From a virus: a stretch of 34,626 nt of DNA. The stretch spans positions 1 through 34,626 of IMG/VR virus record IMGVR_UViG_3300046533_000241; one strand, written 5' to 3'. How positions within the stretch are numbered: position 1 is the first letter of the stretch; the number at the start of each line of letters is the position of its first letter. Below are positions 1 through 7,194 of this stretch, in pieces. The position numbers were made by a program, and so were the translations under genes. The notes beneath the pieces are model-generated. The model ran no database searches. It worked only from the letters and a program-made list of their open reading frames with translations, and was not told the origin of the DNA.

Positions 1-168
1 GACTCTGGAGTAATGACTCCACAAGGAATTCAGAATGAAGCAATCCAAGCTGCACTAGGACGACAGACTTCAAGATCATCCGGTCCTCCACAAGCTATGG
101 AGGATTACGTAAAGCAAGCTGTAATGTCGGCATTGTCTAAGGCTCCAATAGTAGGAGGACAACGATGA
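1..168 (+). CDS. C-terminal fragment of an unknown protein
   Basis: Frame 1 is open from the window edge to the TGA at 166-168, giving 55 residues of an incomplete protein. The visible part is polar and rich in Gln, Ala and Ser, and I recognise no motif. Its stop overlaps the ATG of the next gene at 165 (ATGA), the usual sign of translational coupling in a phage operon, which supports it as a real gene end. The N-terminus lies outside the window, so no function can be assigned. Confidence 0.6.
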   Translation, partial: DSGVMTPQGIQNEAIQAALGRQTSRSSGPPQAMEDYVKQAVMSALSKAPIVGGQR

Positions 169-260
169 CTGAAACCCAGGCATGGATTTTGATTGTTGAA
201 GTTGCGATCATCGCTCTCGTTTATCTCTTGGCGCTTTTGGGTAAGGGTTCTCGGCCGTAG
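165..260 (+). CDS. 31-residue single-pass membrane peptide
   Basis: A short ORF starting at the ATG that overlaps the upstream stop. After a polar N-terminus (METQ-like), residues 7-25 are almost entirely hydrophobic (Ile, Leu, Val, Ala), followed by a short basic tail (GKGSRP), so a single transmembrane helix with a cytoplasmic C-terminus is likely. No catalytic motif is possible at this size. Phage operons often carry such peptides; a holin-like or membrane-anchoring role is conceivable but not shown. It is followed by a candidate promoter. Confidence 0.5.
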   Translation: MTETQAWILIVEVAIIALVYLLALLGKGSRP

Positions 261-275
261 GTTTCAACAAATCGC

Positions 276-305
276 TTGACACCGAACTACTACAGGGGCC
301 ACACT
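276..305 (+). promoter_or_regulatory. Candidate promoter P1
   Basis: A perfect -35 hexamer TTGACA (276-281), an 18-base spacer and CACACT (300-305) as a weak -10. It shares the string CGCTTGACAC and the spacing with the element at 34178, and CTTGACAC with the one at 31272. Transcription would start near 312, giving about a 31-nt leader to the ATG at 343. A copy of the dispersed motif occupies the spacer (286-297), where a bound protein would block RNA polymerase. Confidence 0.45.
286..297 (+). repeat. Dispersed motif copy (10/12)
   Basis: ACTACTACAGGG, plus orientation, two mismatches to TTTACTACAGGG. It lies between the -35 and -10 of the candidate promoter, the most operator-like position of any copy. 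Confidence 0.6.
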
Positions 306-342
306 GATGGCCTGGCCGGTCGACTCTTTGAAAGGAACGTTA

Positions 343-843
343 ATGTCTACAGATGATTTCGTGTTGGAAGGTGTTGATTTGTCCCCGCAGGCTTCGGGTT
401 ATCCGAATCTCTATCAAGCGTGTATGCGTTTGCCTGCCAAGGCAAAGCAGGCGATGTACGCTGCGGCTTCTGCAAGAACTATCAAGCAGGGAACGTGGGA
501 TGGTTGTGCGTTCAATGCCGGTGGAATCGAAATTGGCAATGCACAAGTTGATTCCGTTCAAGCTGCTGCGGCCGCATTTGGTTGCGGCATCAAAGTTGTC
601 AACGCTTTCATTCGTGCATGGGATGGACTTCCCGAACGTGGTGACAAGGCAACTGGCGTTCTCCGTGAAACGTTGGAAGAAGTTGGTCTCTTCAACGAAC
701 CCACGCGAGCCATTCGGATCGTTCGTACCGTTGAGTGGAAGTCTGAGCAGACGCAATTGGTCGAAGCTTTCCGTGCGGAGATGGACAATCCCGACTTCGA
801 TATTGACGGCCTGACCGAAGCTTGCGAGCTTCTTTCCGTCTAA
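343..843 (+). CDS. Unknown 166-residue phage protein
   Basis: First gene after candidate promoter P1. I chose the ATG at 343 because GAAAGGA lies about seven bases upstream; the in-frame ATG at 307 has no ribosome site and lies too close to the -10. The product is mixed alpha/beta in appearance, with an acidic N- and C-terminus and an Ala-rich middle (QAAAAAFGCG). No signal peptide, membrane segment or known motif is visible. It is closed by a strong hairpin before the nuclease gene. Its place at the head of the replication block suggests an early role, but I do not recognise the family. Confidence 0.7.
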   Translation: MSTDDFVLEGVDLSPQASGYPNLYQACMRLPAKAKQAMYAAASARTIKQGTWDGCAFNAGGIEIGNAQVDSVQAAAAAFGCGIKVVNAFIRAWDGLPERGDKATGVLRETLEEVGLFNEPTRAIRIVRTVEWKSEQTQLVEAFRAEMDNPDFDIDGLTEACELLSV

Positions 844-852
844 CACATTCGT

Positions 853-898
853 AAACCCCTGGGGAGTTTTCCCCTCCTTGGGTCCTTCCCAGGGGTTT
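853..898 (+). terminator. Stem-loop terminator
   Basis: Perfect 11-bp arms AAACCCCTGGG (853-863) and CCCAGGGGTTT (888-898) enclose 24 bases, which contain a smaller GGGGAGTTTTCCCC hairpin. It sits between the stop at 843 and the GTG at 920. The T-run is short (TTTGCG), so it could be an attenuator or an RNA-processing site instead. Confidence 0.6.
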
Positions 899-919
899 GC
901 GTTCCGAAAGGAATCTAAA

Positions 920-1840
920 GTGTCCAATCTTAAAGTTTCGCATTCCCAACTTCAAACGTGGAGTGGATGCGAACAACGATGGTTCTATAGCTACGTGCTT
1001 GGACTTCAACCGAAGGTCAAAGCGCACTACTTCTCTACTGGAAATTTCGTTCACAGTGGACTTGAGGTAGTTTATAACTGCCGCATGGCAGGTCTGTCCT
1101 GGGACGAAACGATCCTCAAATTGATTGAGACTTGGAAGGTTCAAGCTCCGGCCATGATGACGGAGAATCTTGAATCATTCAAGAAGGCAACACGAATCCT
1201 TAAACGATACGTTTCTCAGTTCGCCCCAAAGGCTGACGCTGGATTGCGTATCCTGGGAGTGGAGACTCATTTCGAGGTTGACTTCCCAACTCCTAACGGG
1301 AACATCGTAACCGTTCAGGGTTACATGGATCTGATTGTCGAAGTGAACGGCGTTCTGTTCGCTTGGGATCACAAGACAATCGGTAGTTCTAGCTTCTGGT
1401 CACAAGAGGAAGCGATGCTCGATCCGCAGTTTGGGATCTACACGCTTGCTCTGCGAGAGATGGGTTACCCAATTAAGGGTTTCATCATCAATCAGTTGAA
1501 CACGTATGACTACGCAAAGTTCGATCAGGAACCGAACGAGAAGCTGTTCAAACGGCTGGAAACGTATCGGACGGACGAACACTTGCGTTCCATCGCTAGC
1601 AACATTTGCAACATGGCGGACGAATTGATCGAGAAGCGGGAAGGCAAGCGGCCTCTCATTCGTCATCTGTCTAAGACAACCTGCAAAGGTTGCATCTTCC
1701 GTCAACCCTGCCTCTATGAGTTGAAGGGTATTGACGTCACCAATCTTCTCGCATCGGATTACGTGAAGCGGGAAGGAAGGGAAGGAGAAGTCCCCGACGA
1801 ATTGATCGAGGACATGACCGCTTATGCTCTTAAATTTTAA
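920..1840 (+). CDS. Cas4/RecB-like PD-(D/E)XK nuclease with Fe-S cysteines
   Basis: A 306-residue protein. The GTG at 920 is chosen because GAAAGGAATCTAAA precedes it; the upstream ATG at 878 lies inside the terminator. The RecB/Cas4 nuclease core is visible: GYMDLIVEVNG followed by FAWDHKT gives the D...D-x-K metal-binding pattern. A cysteine in SGCEQRW near the N-terminus and a C-terminal CKGCIFRQPC cluster match the four-cysteine 4Fe-4S arrangement of Cas4/AddB-type exonucleases. Such phage enzymes resect DNA ends for single-strand annealing. It precedes a Sak4-like recombinase, consistent with a recombination pair. There is no CRISPR array nearby, so an adaptation role is unlikely. Confidence 0.85.
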   Translation: MSNLKVSHSQLQTWSGCEQRWFYSYVLGLQPKVKAHYFSTGNFVHSGLEVVYNCRMAGLSWDETILKLIETWKVQAPAMMTENLESFKKATRILKRYVSQFAPKADAGLRILGVETHFEVDFPTPNGNIVTVQGYMDLIVEVNGVLFAWDHKTIGSSSFWSQEEAMLDPQFGIYTLALREMGYPIKGFIINQLNTYDYAKFDQEPNEKLFKRLETYRTDEHLRSIASNICNMADELIEKREGKRPLIRHLSKTTCKGCIFRQPCLYELKGIDVTNLLASDYVKREGREGEVPDELIEDMTAYALKF

Positions 1841-2066
1841 CCCGTCTCCTCGCAAGGTCACCATCGAATTCGAGGATGGTACAACCGAGACGTTTGAGAT
1901 TGGTGCTAAGTGCGGATTCCTTCGAGAAGCGTACACGTACCAAACGAACGAAGCCAATAAAGTCGTGGCCGTTCTACATACGTATGAGTTGTACTGGACT
2001 GAGAGAAAGGATTCTATAGATGCCATCCATTCTGGAAATGGCGAAGCCAATCGGGGAGTTTCCTGA
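1824..2066 (+). CDS. Unknown 80-residue protein between nuclease and Sak4
   Basis: ATG at 1824 inside the end of the nuclease gene; the last 47 bases overlap the Sak4 start. Without it there would be a 180-base hole in an otherwise tightly packed operon. The protein has an apparent beta-hairpin opening (KVTIEFEDGTTETFEIG), then an amphipathic middle, with no metal or nucleotide motif. No clear ribosome site precedes the ATG, so translation would depend on coupling to the nuclease gene. Function unknown. Confidence 0.5.
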   Translation: MLLNFNPSPRKVTIEFEDGTTETFEIGAKCGFLREAYTYQTNEANKVVAVLHTYELYWTERKDSIDAIHSGNGEANRGVS

Positions 2067-2670
2067 CTGGCTTCACTTGGCTCTCTTTGGTCCACCAGGT
2101 TCCGGAAAAACTGTGTTCGCAGGTAGTGCTTACACAGAGGGACCAGTTATCCACTTCGACGTAGATGGTACTGGAGCCAAGAGTTTCAAGAATCATCCAG
2201 AGATGATGCCTCACATAGAACGGATCAGAATTCGTAAGTGTGAGGAACTTCTTGCGGCTGGAAACGAATTGCGACAAGGTAAGCACGGCTATCACACTGC
2301 GATTGTCGATACCGTTTCTACACTCCAAGAACTTCATGTGCAGCGGCTTATGCGAGAGTTGCATGCGAAGAATCCAGAAAAACGTGAGCGATACAAGACG
2401 TGGCAGGATGATTTCTACGAGGCGGGAAACCGAATCAAAGAGATTATCGAAGTCTTCTGCGACTTGGATATGCACGTTGTATTTATCTTCCACCAAAGAG
2501 AAGACAAGGACGATTCAACTGGAATCACAATGATTCGTCCCGCTGTCATTCCGTCACTCGGTGGAACTATCGCCACGTTGGTTGACGTTACGGCTTACTA
2601 CACTTGTAACGTTAAGGCGAATGGAGAAGAAGATAGGAGAATGAGAGTCAAGCCAACCAATCGAATCTAA
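2020..2670 (+). CDS. Sak4-like RecA-fold ATPase (AAA_24), cut by in-frame TAA
   Basis: A 216-residue P-loop ATPase. AGAAAGGA lies well placed before the ATG at 2020. The Walker A GPPGSGKT is at residues 24-31, a Walker B-like HTAIVDTVS near 90, and a hydrophobic strand ending FIFHQRED near 150, typical of phage Sak4/AAA_24 recombinases. Known members are RecA-like single-strand annealing partners of a phage ssDNA-binding protein. The gene stops at TAA (2668-2670) just after KPTNRI, where family members usually carry on for a short tail. The same frame stays open for 28 more codons and ends in an ATGA overlap with the next gene, so the TAA looks like a premature stop, a sequence error or a recoded site. 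Confidence 0.8.
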   Translation: MPSILEMAKPIGEFPDWLHLALFGPPGSGKTVFAGSAYTEGPVIHFDVDGTGAKSFKNHPEMMPHIERIRIRKCEELLAAGNELRQGKHGYHTAIVDTVSTLQELHVQRLMRELHAKNPEKRERYKTWQDDFYEAGNRIKEIIEVFCDLDMHVVFIFHQREDKDDSTGITMIRPAVIPSLGGTIATLVDVTAYYTCNVKANGEEDRRMRVKPTNRI

Positions 2671-2757
2671 ACCAAAACCCGTAACTATTTCAAAACTCCA
2701 ATCCTGGAGAACCCGGTCTTCAAAGACCTACTACCACAAGAGAGGGTTTCAGCATGA
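2671..2757 (+). other. In-frame continuation of the Sak4 gene after the TAA
   Basis: Codons after the TAA read TKTRNYFKTPIL, then ENPVFKDLLPQERVSA, ending at TGA 2755-2757. That TGA overlaps the ATG of the next gene (2754), the junction type used elsewhere in this operon, and the peptide resembles the C-terminal tails of AAA_24 proteins as I recall them. The ribosome site GAGAGG of the next gene lies within it. Confidence 0.65.
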
Positions 2758-3233
2758 GCATGGACGATGACGGGAACATTGTTCTCGATTTCGATTCCGT
2801 TATTCTCCCTGAGGGAGAGTATCACGTTCACATCACTTCGGTGAAAATCAACAAGAAGAAGAACGCTACCGCCGATGATTTTCCTTATCTCGAATTCCAC
2901 TACTCGGTGGACATGCGAGTTGACGGCATGGAACTTTCGCCGGAACTTGTCGGTACTGACGTCATGGATATTGCAACGCTGAATCCTACCGGCCGTTGGA
3001 AGCTGAAGTCAGTTCTGGAAGCCTTCACCTGCGAGCCGTGGGGTGATAAGGGAATGACGGTGAATCCGCAAGAGCTAATCGGATTGAATGCAATTGCAAT
3101 GCTCGTTCACGAAACCTACAATGGCGTCCAGAGGGCGAAGCCTGCTCGAGTTTTCAATCCCGAGTTCGTTCCGCCAGTCTCAGCGGACGTGCCATCCGGG
3201 GATGTTTGGGGCGATTTCAACTCAGGCAAGTAA
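2754..3233 (+). CDS. DUF669-like / putative ssDNA-binding partner of Sak4
   Basis: A 159-residue acidic protein with GAGAGG eight bases before the ATG. Its features are a short acidic N-terminus (MSMDDDGNIVLDFD), then PEGEYHVHITSVKINKKKN and FPYLEFHYSV, a beta-rich OB-like opening common to DUF669-type phage proteins that follow Sak4 genes. The C-terminus ends in an acidic/aromatic tail (SGDVWGDFNSGK), like the protein-interaction tips of ssDNA-binding proteins. It probably coats single-stranded DNA and loads the recombinase. The family assignment rests on position and general shape, so it is moderate. Confidence 0.6.
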   Translation: MSMDDDGNIVLDFDSVILPEGEYHVHITSVKINKKKNATADDFPYLEFHYSVDMRVDGMELSPELVGTDVMDIATLNPTGRWKLKSVLEAFTCEPWGDKGMTVNPQELIGLNAIAMLVHETYNGVQRAKPARVFNPEFVPPVSADVPSGDVWGDFNSGK

Positions 3234-3242
3234 TCCCCCAGA

Positions 3243-3294
3243 AACGAAACGGACCGCCCCCTGTAGTAAATCTACTATAGGGGGCGGTTTCGTT
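3243..3294 (+). terminator. Long hairpin built from two dispersed-motif copies
   Basis: Outer arms AACGAAA (3243-3249) and TTTCGTT (3288-3294) enclose a 15-bp inner stem, 3254-3268 with 3273-3287, with one G-U pair and a four-base AATC loop. The left inner arm carries the exact minus-strand motif (3259-3270); the right arm reads TACTATAGGGGG, a near copy in the opposite sense. It lies between the DUF669-like gene and the primase-helicase. TTTCGTT follows the GC stem, so termination is plausible. Confidence 0.65.
3259..3270 (-). repeat. Dispersed motif copy (exact)
   Basis: CCCTGTAGTAAA on the plus strand, an exact minus-strand TTTACTACAGGG, forming the left arm and loop edge of an intergenic hairpin. 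Confidence 0.8.
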
Positions 3295-3311
3295 CTAGCG
3301 AAAGGATGAAA

Positions 3312-5090
3312 GTGGGTCGGGAACTAGACCACTATCTCGACACCATATTCGGCCAGCAAACGGGGTACGTATATGTGGCTACGAAACACAATCAGGGTGG
3401 ATTCACACAGGATTTCTATCAAGTCCCAAATCAACGTGAAGAACTCCGCACGCGTATTCTCTCTCGATTTAATGAGGGGGAAACGTATGTCTGCCCTTCT
3501 CTATTCGCAGAGCCTTCGGGGAAGAAAGATTATTGTCTCGGTAGTCAAGTCGCCTGGGTTGACTTCGATGCAAACTTCCCGCACGATTCTTGGCCCCAGG
3601 AAATACCTGTACCAAGTATGGTCGTACAAACCTCAGGACAACGGAACGTACACGCCTACTGGAAACTTGACACTTTCCTTTCCGCCGGTGAAGTCGAAGA
3701 AATCAACCGCAGACTCACATATTTCTTCGGAGCCGATATATCTGGATGGGACGCTAATCAGCTCCTGCGACCGCCCGAAACAAAAAACCACAAGAAGAAC
3801 ACGGCGGTAAACCTACTTACTACAGGGAGCGGCGAAACTAAAAGGCTGGCAGACTTCATCGGTCTACCTAGCCCTCCGGCGCTTCCCAAAAACATCGAGT
3901 CTCTACCGATACCACCGATTGAAGAGGCTCTCCAACACATTACCTGGCCGAGCAACCTAGAGGAATTGTTTAAGAACGGCCTGCCAGAAGGTCGTAGGCA
4001 TCAGGGAATGTTTGCGCTCGCAGCAGGACTGGCTGAATTGAATGTCCCCCCGCCATTCATTCTGTCGGTCTTGCTGCACTCAGACAACAATGCTTTCCAC
4101 AAGTTTGACCAACGACCGGATCAGAGAGTTCGGATAGTCGAACTGGTAACCCGCGCCGTTTTGAAAGTGAACGACAAGAAGGCCAAAGAGAAAGAGGCAC
4201 CTTTATGGCTACCGAACACGATAACTCAACTACTAACAGCCGAGTACAAGATGGAGTGGTTGCTGGCTCCATATATCCACAAGACGACGTGTGCGATATT
4301 GAGCGGCCCACCTGGTGTGGGGAAGTCCTTAATGAGTCTTTCCTTAGCACAATCCCTTGTACTCGGTGGAGAGTTTCTGAAGATGAAAGTGAATCGGAAA
4401 TTGAGGATTGGTTTTATTTCAATGGAGATGGATGGGTACGAATTACACGCCGTACTTTCGCCCCAGGTTTCGGTACATTCTCAGGAGCAGAGAAATCTAC
4501 TCGACGAGAACCTACTTATCCTACCCTTTGGTGAACCGAAGTTCTATAGTGACAAAGAAACGGAACGCCTACTCTTTCAATTTGTCGGGGACAACAAGCT
4601 TGACGGTATATTCGTGGACTCCCTTTCATCTACGACACCTGGGGATCTTTCTTCGGAGAAGGAAGGGAAATTCATCTTCGAGTTGGATTCTAAACTTCGA
4701 GCCAGATTTGGGTGCTTCACCTGGTATATACATCACAACCGCAAGGCGCAAGCAGATAACAAGAAACCAAATAAGCTCGCAGATCTACATGGTACCGTTC
4801 ACATACAATCTAAACCTAACACCGTTCTTACACTTTGGCCGCTCGATCCGAAAGGGACACGAATCCTTTTTAAACCACTTAAGATCAGATCAGCCGTCCA
4901 GCCAGATGAATTGACAGTGAGTCGAAACGATTCTCTCCATTACGAAATCAACAAGTCAGTAGGACCGTCCAACATGGGAGGCGTTACCGTTGTTGAGAAA
5001 GAAGAAGTAGATGATATCGGAAGTGACGGTGAGAACCCACCTGGTGACGGAGGAGAACTTCCAGGAGATAATATGTCAGGTTTCAGCTAG
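3312..5090 (+). CDS. Primase-helicase fusion (AEP-like primase plus RecA-fold helicase)
   Basis: About 592 residues. The GTG at 3312 has AAAGGA five bases upstream; the in-frame ATG at 3306 overlaps that site, so GTG is preferred. The N-terminal third carries RepB/archaeo-eukaryotic primase-like signatures: VAWVDFDA (D-x-D metal pair) near residue 85, QTSGQRNVHAYWKL, and NQLLRPPETKNHK. The C-terminal half has Walker A SGPPGVGKS near 333, FISMEMDG, Walker B IFVDSLSS and WYIHHNRK, typical of the AAA_25/RepA-type hexameric helicase. It would unwind and prime the fork for the downstream polymerase. The last 30 residues are Gly/Glu-rich. It overlaps the polymerase start by about 80 bases and carries a motif copy at 3826-3837. 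Confidence 0.85.
   Translation: MGRELDHYLDTIFGQQTGYVYVATKHNQGGFTQDFYQVPNQREELRTRILSRFNEGETYVCPSLFAEPSGKKDYCLGSQVAWVDFDANFPHDSWPQEIPVPSMVVQTSGQRNVHAYWKLDTFLSAGEVEEINRRLTYFFGADISGWDANQLLRPPETKNHKKNTAVNLLTTGSGETKRLADFIGLPSPPALPKNIESLPIPPIEEALQHITWPSNLEELFKNGLPEGRRHQGMFALAAGLAELNVPPPFILSVLLHSDNNAFHKFDQRPDQRVRIVELVTRAVLKVNDKKAKEKEAPLWLPNTITQLLTAEYKMEWLLAPYIHKTTCAILSGPPGVGKSLMSLSLAQSLVLGGEFLKMKVNRKLRIGFISMEMDGYELHAVLSPQVSVHSQEQRNLLDENLLILPFGEPKFYSDKETERLLFQFVGDNKLDGIFVDSLSSTTPGDLSSEKEGKFIFELDSKLRARFGCFTWYIHHNRKAQADNKKPNKLADLHGTVHIQSKPNTVLTLWPLDPKGTRILFKPLKIRSAVQPDELTVSRNDSLHYEINKSVGPSNMGGVTVVEKEEVDDIGSDGENPPGDGGELPGDNMSGFS
3826..3837 (+). repeat. Dispersed motif copy (11/12)
   Basis: CTTACTACAGGG within the primase domain coding region, in the sense orientation. 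Confidence 0.75.
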
Positions 5091-6732
5091 TGAAGGCGAG
5101 GTGATCGTTGACACCGAAACATCAATTACAGATTCTCTTGGTGACAGGGATCTGCTTGGTGTTTCTGTTTCTTTGCCTGACGGTCGTATTGCGTATTTTC
5201 CATTTAACCACAAGATGGGACTTGACTTTGGGGATCGTAATCTTGGACCTGATCTTCTGCCTCATCTGTGGGAAGCTCTTAGCAGGAAAGACCTAGTCTT
5301 CCACAACGCAAAGTTCGACCTTCAAATCATGGAGAAATTCGGATTCCGCCGCTCTGGTACGTTTGTCTGCACCATGATGATGAGTCACATCGTTGACCCA
5401 TATCCGCCACACGGTTTGAAGGAACTCGGCGAATCACGTTTGGGAATTGAAGACTCAGCCGAGATGAAAGATTTGCTGAAACGGGTACAGAAGGCGGGAC
5501 TCCAATGGGAACATATTCCGCCTTCTATAATGGCCCCGTATGCAGCAAACGATGCCTACCTGACTCGTGAACTTTACAATGATTTGATGCTTGATTTCTG
5601 GGAGTTCACGACACCGGAGTATTTTGACCGGGAGATGCATTTCCTCGATGTTCTAGCAAGGATTGAATCTCGTGGTCTACCTGTGGATCGCAACGAGATA
5701 GTTGTGAAACTGAATGCAGCAGTTGAACGTATGCTGCAAGTTCGTCAGGAATTAGGCTTTGATCCAGCGAAGCGAACTCTGCTGGCTCGTAAGTTGTACG
5801 GAACGCCGCCAGACGGTCTTGGCCTGCCGGTGCATGGACTGGGACAGCCGACCAAATCTTTTCCACAAGGCTTTCCTACCATGAATGAGGCCATCTTGTC
5901 AAGATACTCACACCCGGTAGTTGGCCTGGTCAGAGAGTACCGAGGCTTGCAAAAGGTGGAGTCGACTTACCTCCGTCCGTGGTGGGAGAAGTCACGAGCC
6001 GACGGGATGCTTCACCCAACCTTCAAGCCGTGGGGAACGATCACAGGGAGGCTCTCGTGTGAGAATCCGAACATGCAACAAATCCCAAGGAACAGTTACC
6101 TCAAGAATCTATTCCTTCCCGCCAAAGACAAGAACCTCACGGAATTTGACTTTGACCAAATTGAGTTCCGTTTGGCCGCAGCATATTCCAAGGACCGCTC
6201 AATTATCGATCCTCTGTTGGCAGGAGAAGATATACATTCAGTGGTTGCACAGCAATTGGGAATTACTCGTCAGCAAGCCAAGACGATTAATTACCTCATG
6301 CTATATGGTGGCGGAGTCGGGAAACTTGCATATACTCTCGGTGTCCCTTTCAACTCCGCTAAAGCTTTCTGGGAAACATACCAGACTCGCTATACCGGAC
6401 TTACAGCAGCTTCCGCTAATGCAACGCTGGCAGCCCAACAAAAGGGTGTCATCAAATACTGGAACGGGAAACTCAAACCCTTTAAGTCCCCTAAGGAATA
6501 TCACAAGGCATTTAACGCTGCTTGCCAGGGCGGTGCCTTCGAGATAGTGAAACGGTCGATGCTTCTACTAGATGAAGCTGGAATCGAAATGGTGAACCAA
6601 TGCCACGACTCAGTTTGGATCAATACCTCTACGGAGGCAGACAACAAAGAGATACGAGAACTTATGTCCAGTTGGCAAACGAAAACCTTCGGGGTTCCAT
6701 TCCCCGTCAGTTCAAAGGTAATCGGAAAATGA
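5011..6732 (+). CDS. polA: Family A DNA polymerase with 3'-5' exonuclease
   Basis: A replicative phage polymerase of about 570 residues, shorter than host Pol I because the 5' nuclease is absent. Exonuclease motifs VIVDTET (residues 31-37) and FHNAKFDLQ (about 95) are present. Polymerase motif A is EFDFDQIEFR (about 379), motif B RQQAKTINYLMLYGG (about 421), and motif C QCHDSVW (about 531), where the usual His-Asp-Glu is His-Asp-Ser. The start is uncertain: ATG at 5011, or GTG at 5029, which has CGGAAG five bases upstream. Either overlaps the primase-helicase. It works with that protein at the fork. Its stop overlaps the next ATG (ATGA at 6729). Confidence 0.93.
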   Translation: MISEVTVRTHLVTEENFQEIICQVSASEGEVIVDTETSITDSLGDRDLLGVSVSLPDGRIAYFPFNHKMGLDFGDRNLGPDLLPHLWEALSRKDLVFHNAKFDLQIMEKFGFRRSGTFVCTMMMSHIVDPYPPHGLKELGESRLGIEDSAEMKDLLKRVQKAGLQWEHIPPSIMAPYAANDAYLTRELYNDLMLDFWEFTTPEYFDREMHFLDVLARIESRGLPVDRNEIVVKLNAAVERMLQVRQELGFDPAKRTLLARKLYGTPPDGLGLPVHGLGQPTKSFPQGFPTMNEAILSRYSHPVVGLVREYRGLQKVESTYLRPWWEKSRADGMLHPTFKPWGTITGRLSCENPNMQQIPRNSYLKNLFLPAKDKNLTEFDFDQIEFRLAAAYSKDRSIIDPLLAGEDIHSVVAQQLGITRQQAKTINYLMLYGGGVGKLAYTLGVPFNSAKAFWETYQTRYTGLTAASANATLAAQQKGVIKYWNGKLKPFKSPKEYHKAFNAACQGGAFEIVKRSMLLLDEAGIEMVNQCHDSVWINTSTEADNKEIRELMSSWQTKTFGVPFPVSSKVIGK

Positions 6733-6908
6733 AATCTCTCAACTCAGATGAAGTCAAGATTCTGTTCCGAACTGCGGCTGGAGTATTAGAAGACGTCATC
6801 ATAGATGAAACTGCACATGCTCTAGATGCTGAATCCCGCAGCGTTCTAGCTCATGCTTACGGCATTTGTTATTCCATTGGCTACATTAAGGAGTATGATG
6901 GCTCTTAG
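6729..6908 (+). CDS. Unknown 59-residue protein
   Basis: The ATG at 6729 overlaps the polymerase stop (ATGA), so translation is probably coupled. The product is mainly helical and acidic: KSLNSDEVKILFRTAAG, then a Glu/Asp-rich middle and YGICYSIGYIKEYDGS at the end. It has no cysteine cluster, membrane segment or HTH that I can identify. It overlaps the start of the next gene by a few bases. A longer reading of the same frame from 6600 is only the polymerase gene out of frame. Confidence 0.6.
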   Translation: MKSLNSDEVKILFRTAAGVLEDVIIDETAHALDAESRSVLAHAYGICYSIGYIKEYDGS

Positions 6909-7194
6909 TGCGAAGGTCGTAAAGGATGGAGATTGGGGAGTTCTCATTTTGGACAACAATGAAAGAGTCATGTTGGTTGATGCGGATACTTCAATTAAGT
7001 TGGGTATCCACTTGGTAATTCTTGGCCAGGATGCTCTTCACGCCAAGGCATTTCAGATGGTTTGCATGGACAAAGGATTGCCACCTGAAACATTTGTAGA
7101 CATGTGGAATCGGATGGAGCAGTACATCAATATTCTCAACGCCGCACAGGCAGATACGGAGCCGTTGGACGGTGGAGACAGTTCTAGCAATTGA
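6898..7194 (+). CDS. Unknown 98-residue protein
   Basis: AAGGAG ends four bases before the ATG at 6898, which decides the start over ATG 6895. The N-terminal half looks like a small beta domain (VVKDGDWGVLILDNNERVML); the second half is helical (ALHAKAFQMVCMDKGL), then an acidic tail DGGDSSSN. No known motif. It sits between the polymerase and the RuvC-like nuclease and overlaps the latter by 23 bases, so it belongs to the replication operon, but its task is unknown. Confidence 0.65.
   Translation: MALSAKVVKDGDWGVLILDNNERVMLVDADTSIKLGIHLVILGQDALHAKAFQMVCMDKGLPPETFVDMWNRMEQYINILNAAQADTEPLDGGDSSSN

Noticed and set aside
692-1144. 150-residue minus-strand ORF near the nuclease gene
   Set aside because: It spans the terminator and the nuclease start in antisense, with no ribosome site or neighbours on that strand.
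920-1840. Cas4 as part of a CRISPR adaptation system
   Set aside because: No Cas1, Cas2 or array is present; the Sak4 neighbour favours a recombination exonuclease.
2668-2670. Alternative genetic code with TAA reassigned
   Set aside because: TAA ends several clear genes at sensible places (for example at 843, 1840 and 3233), so one internal TAA does not support genome-wide recoding.
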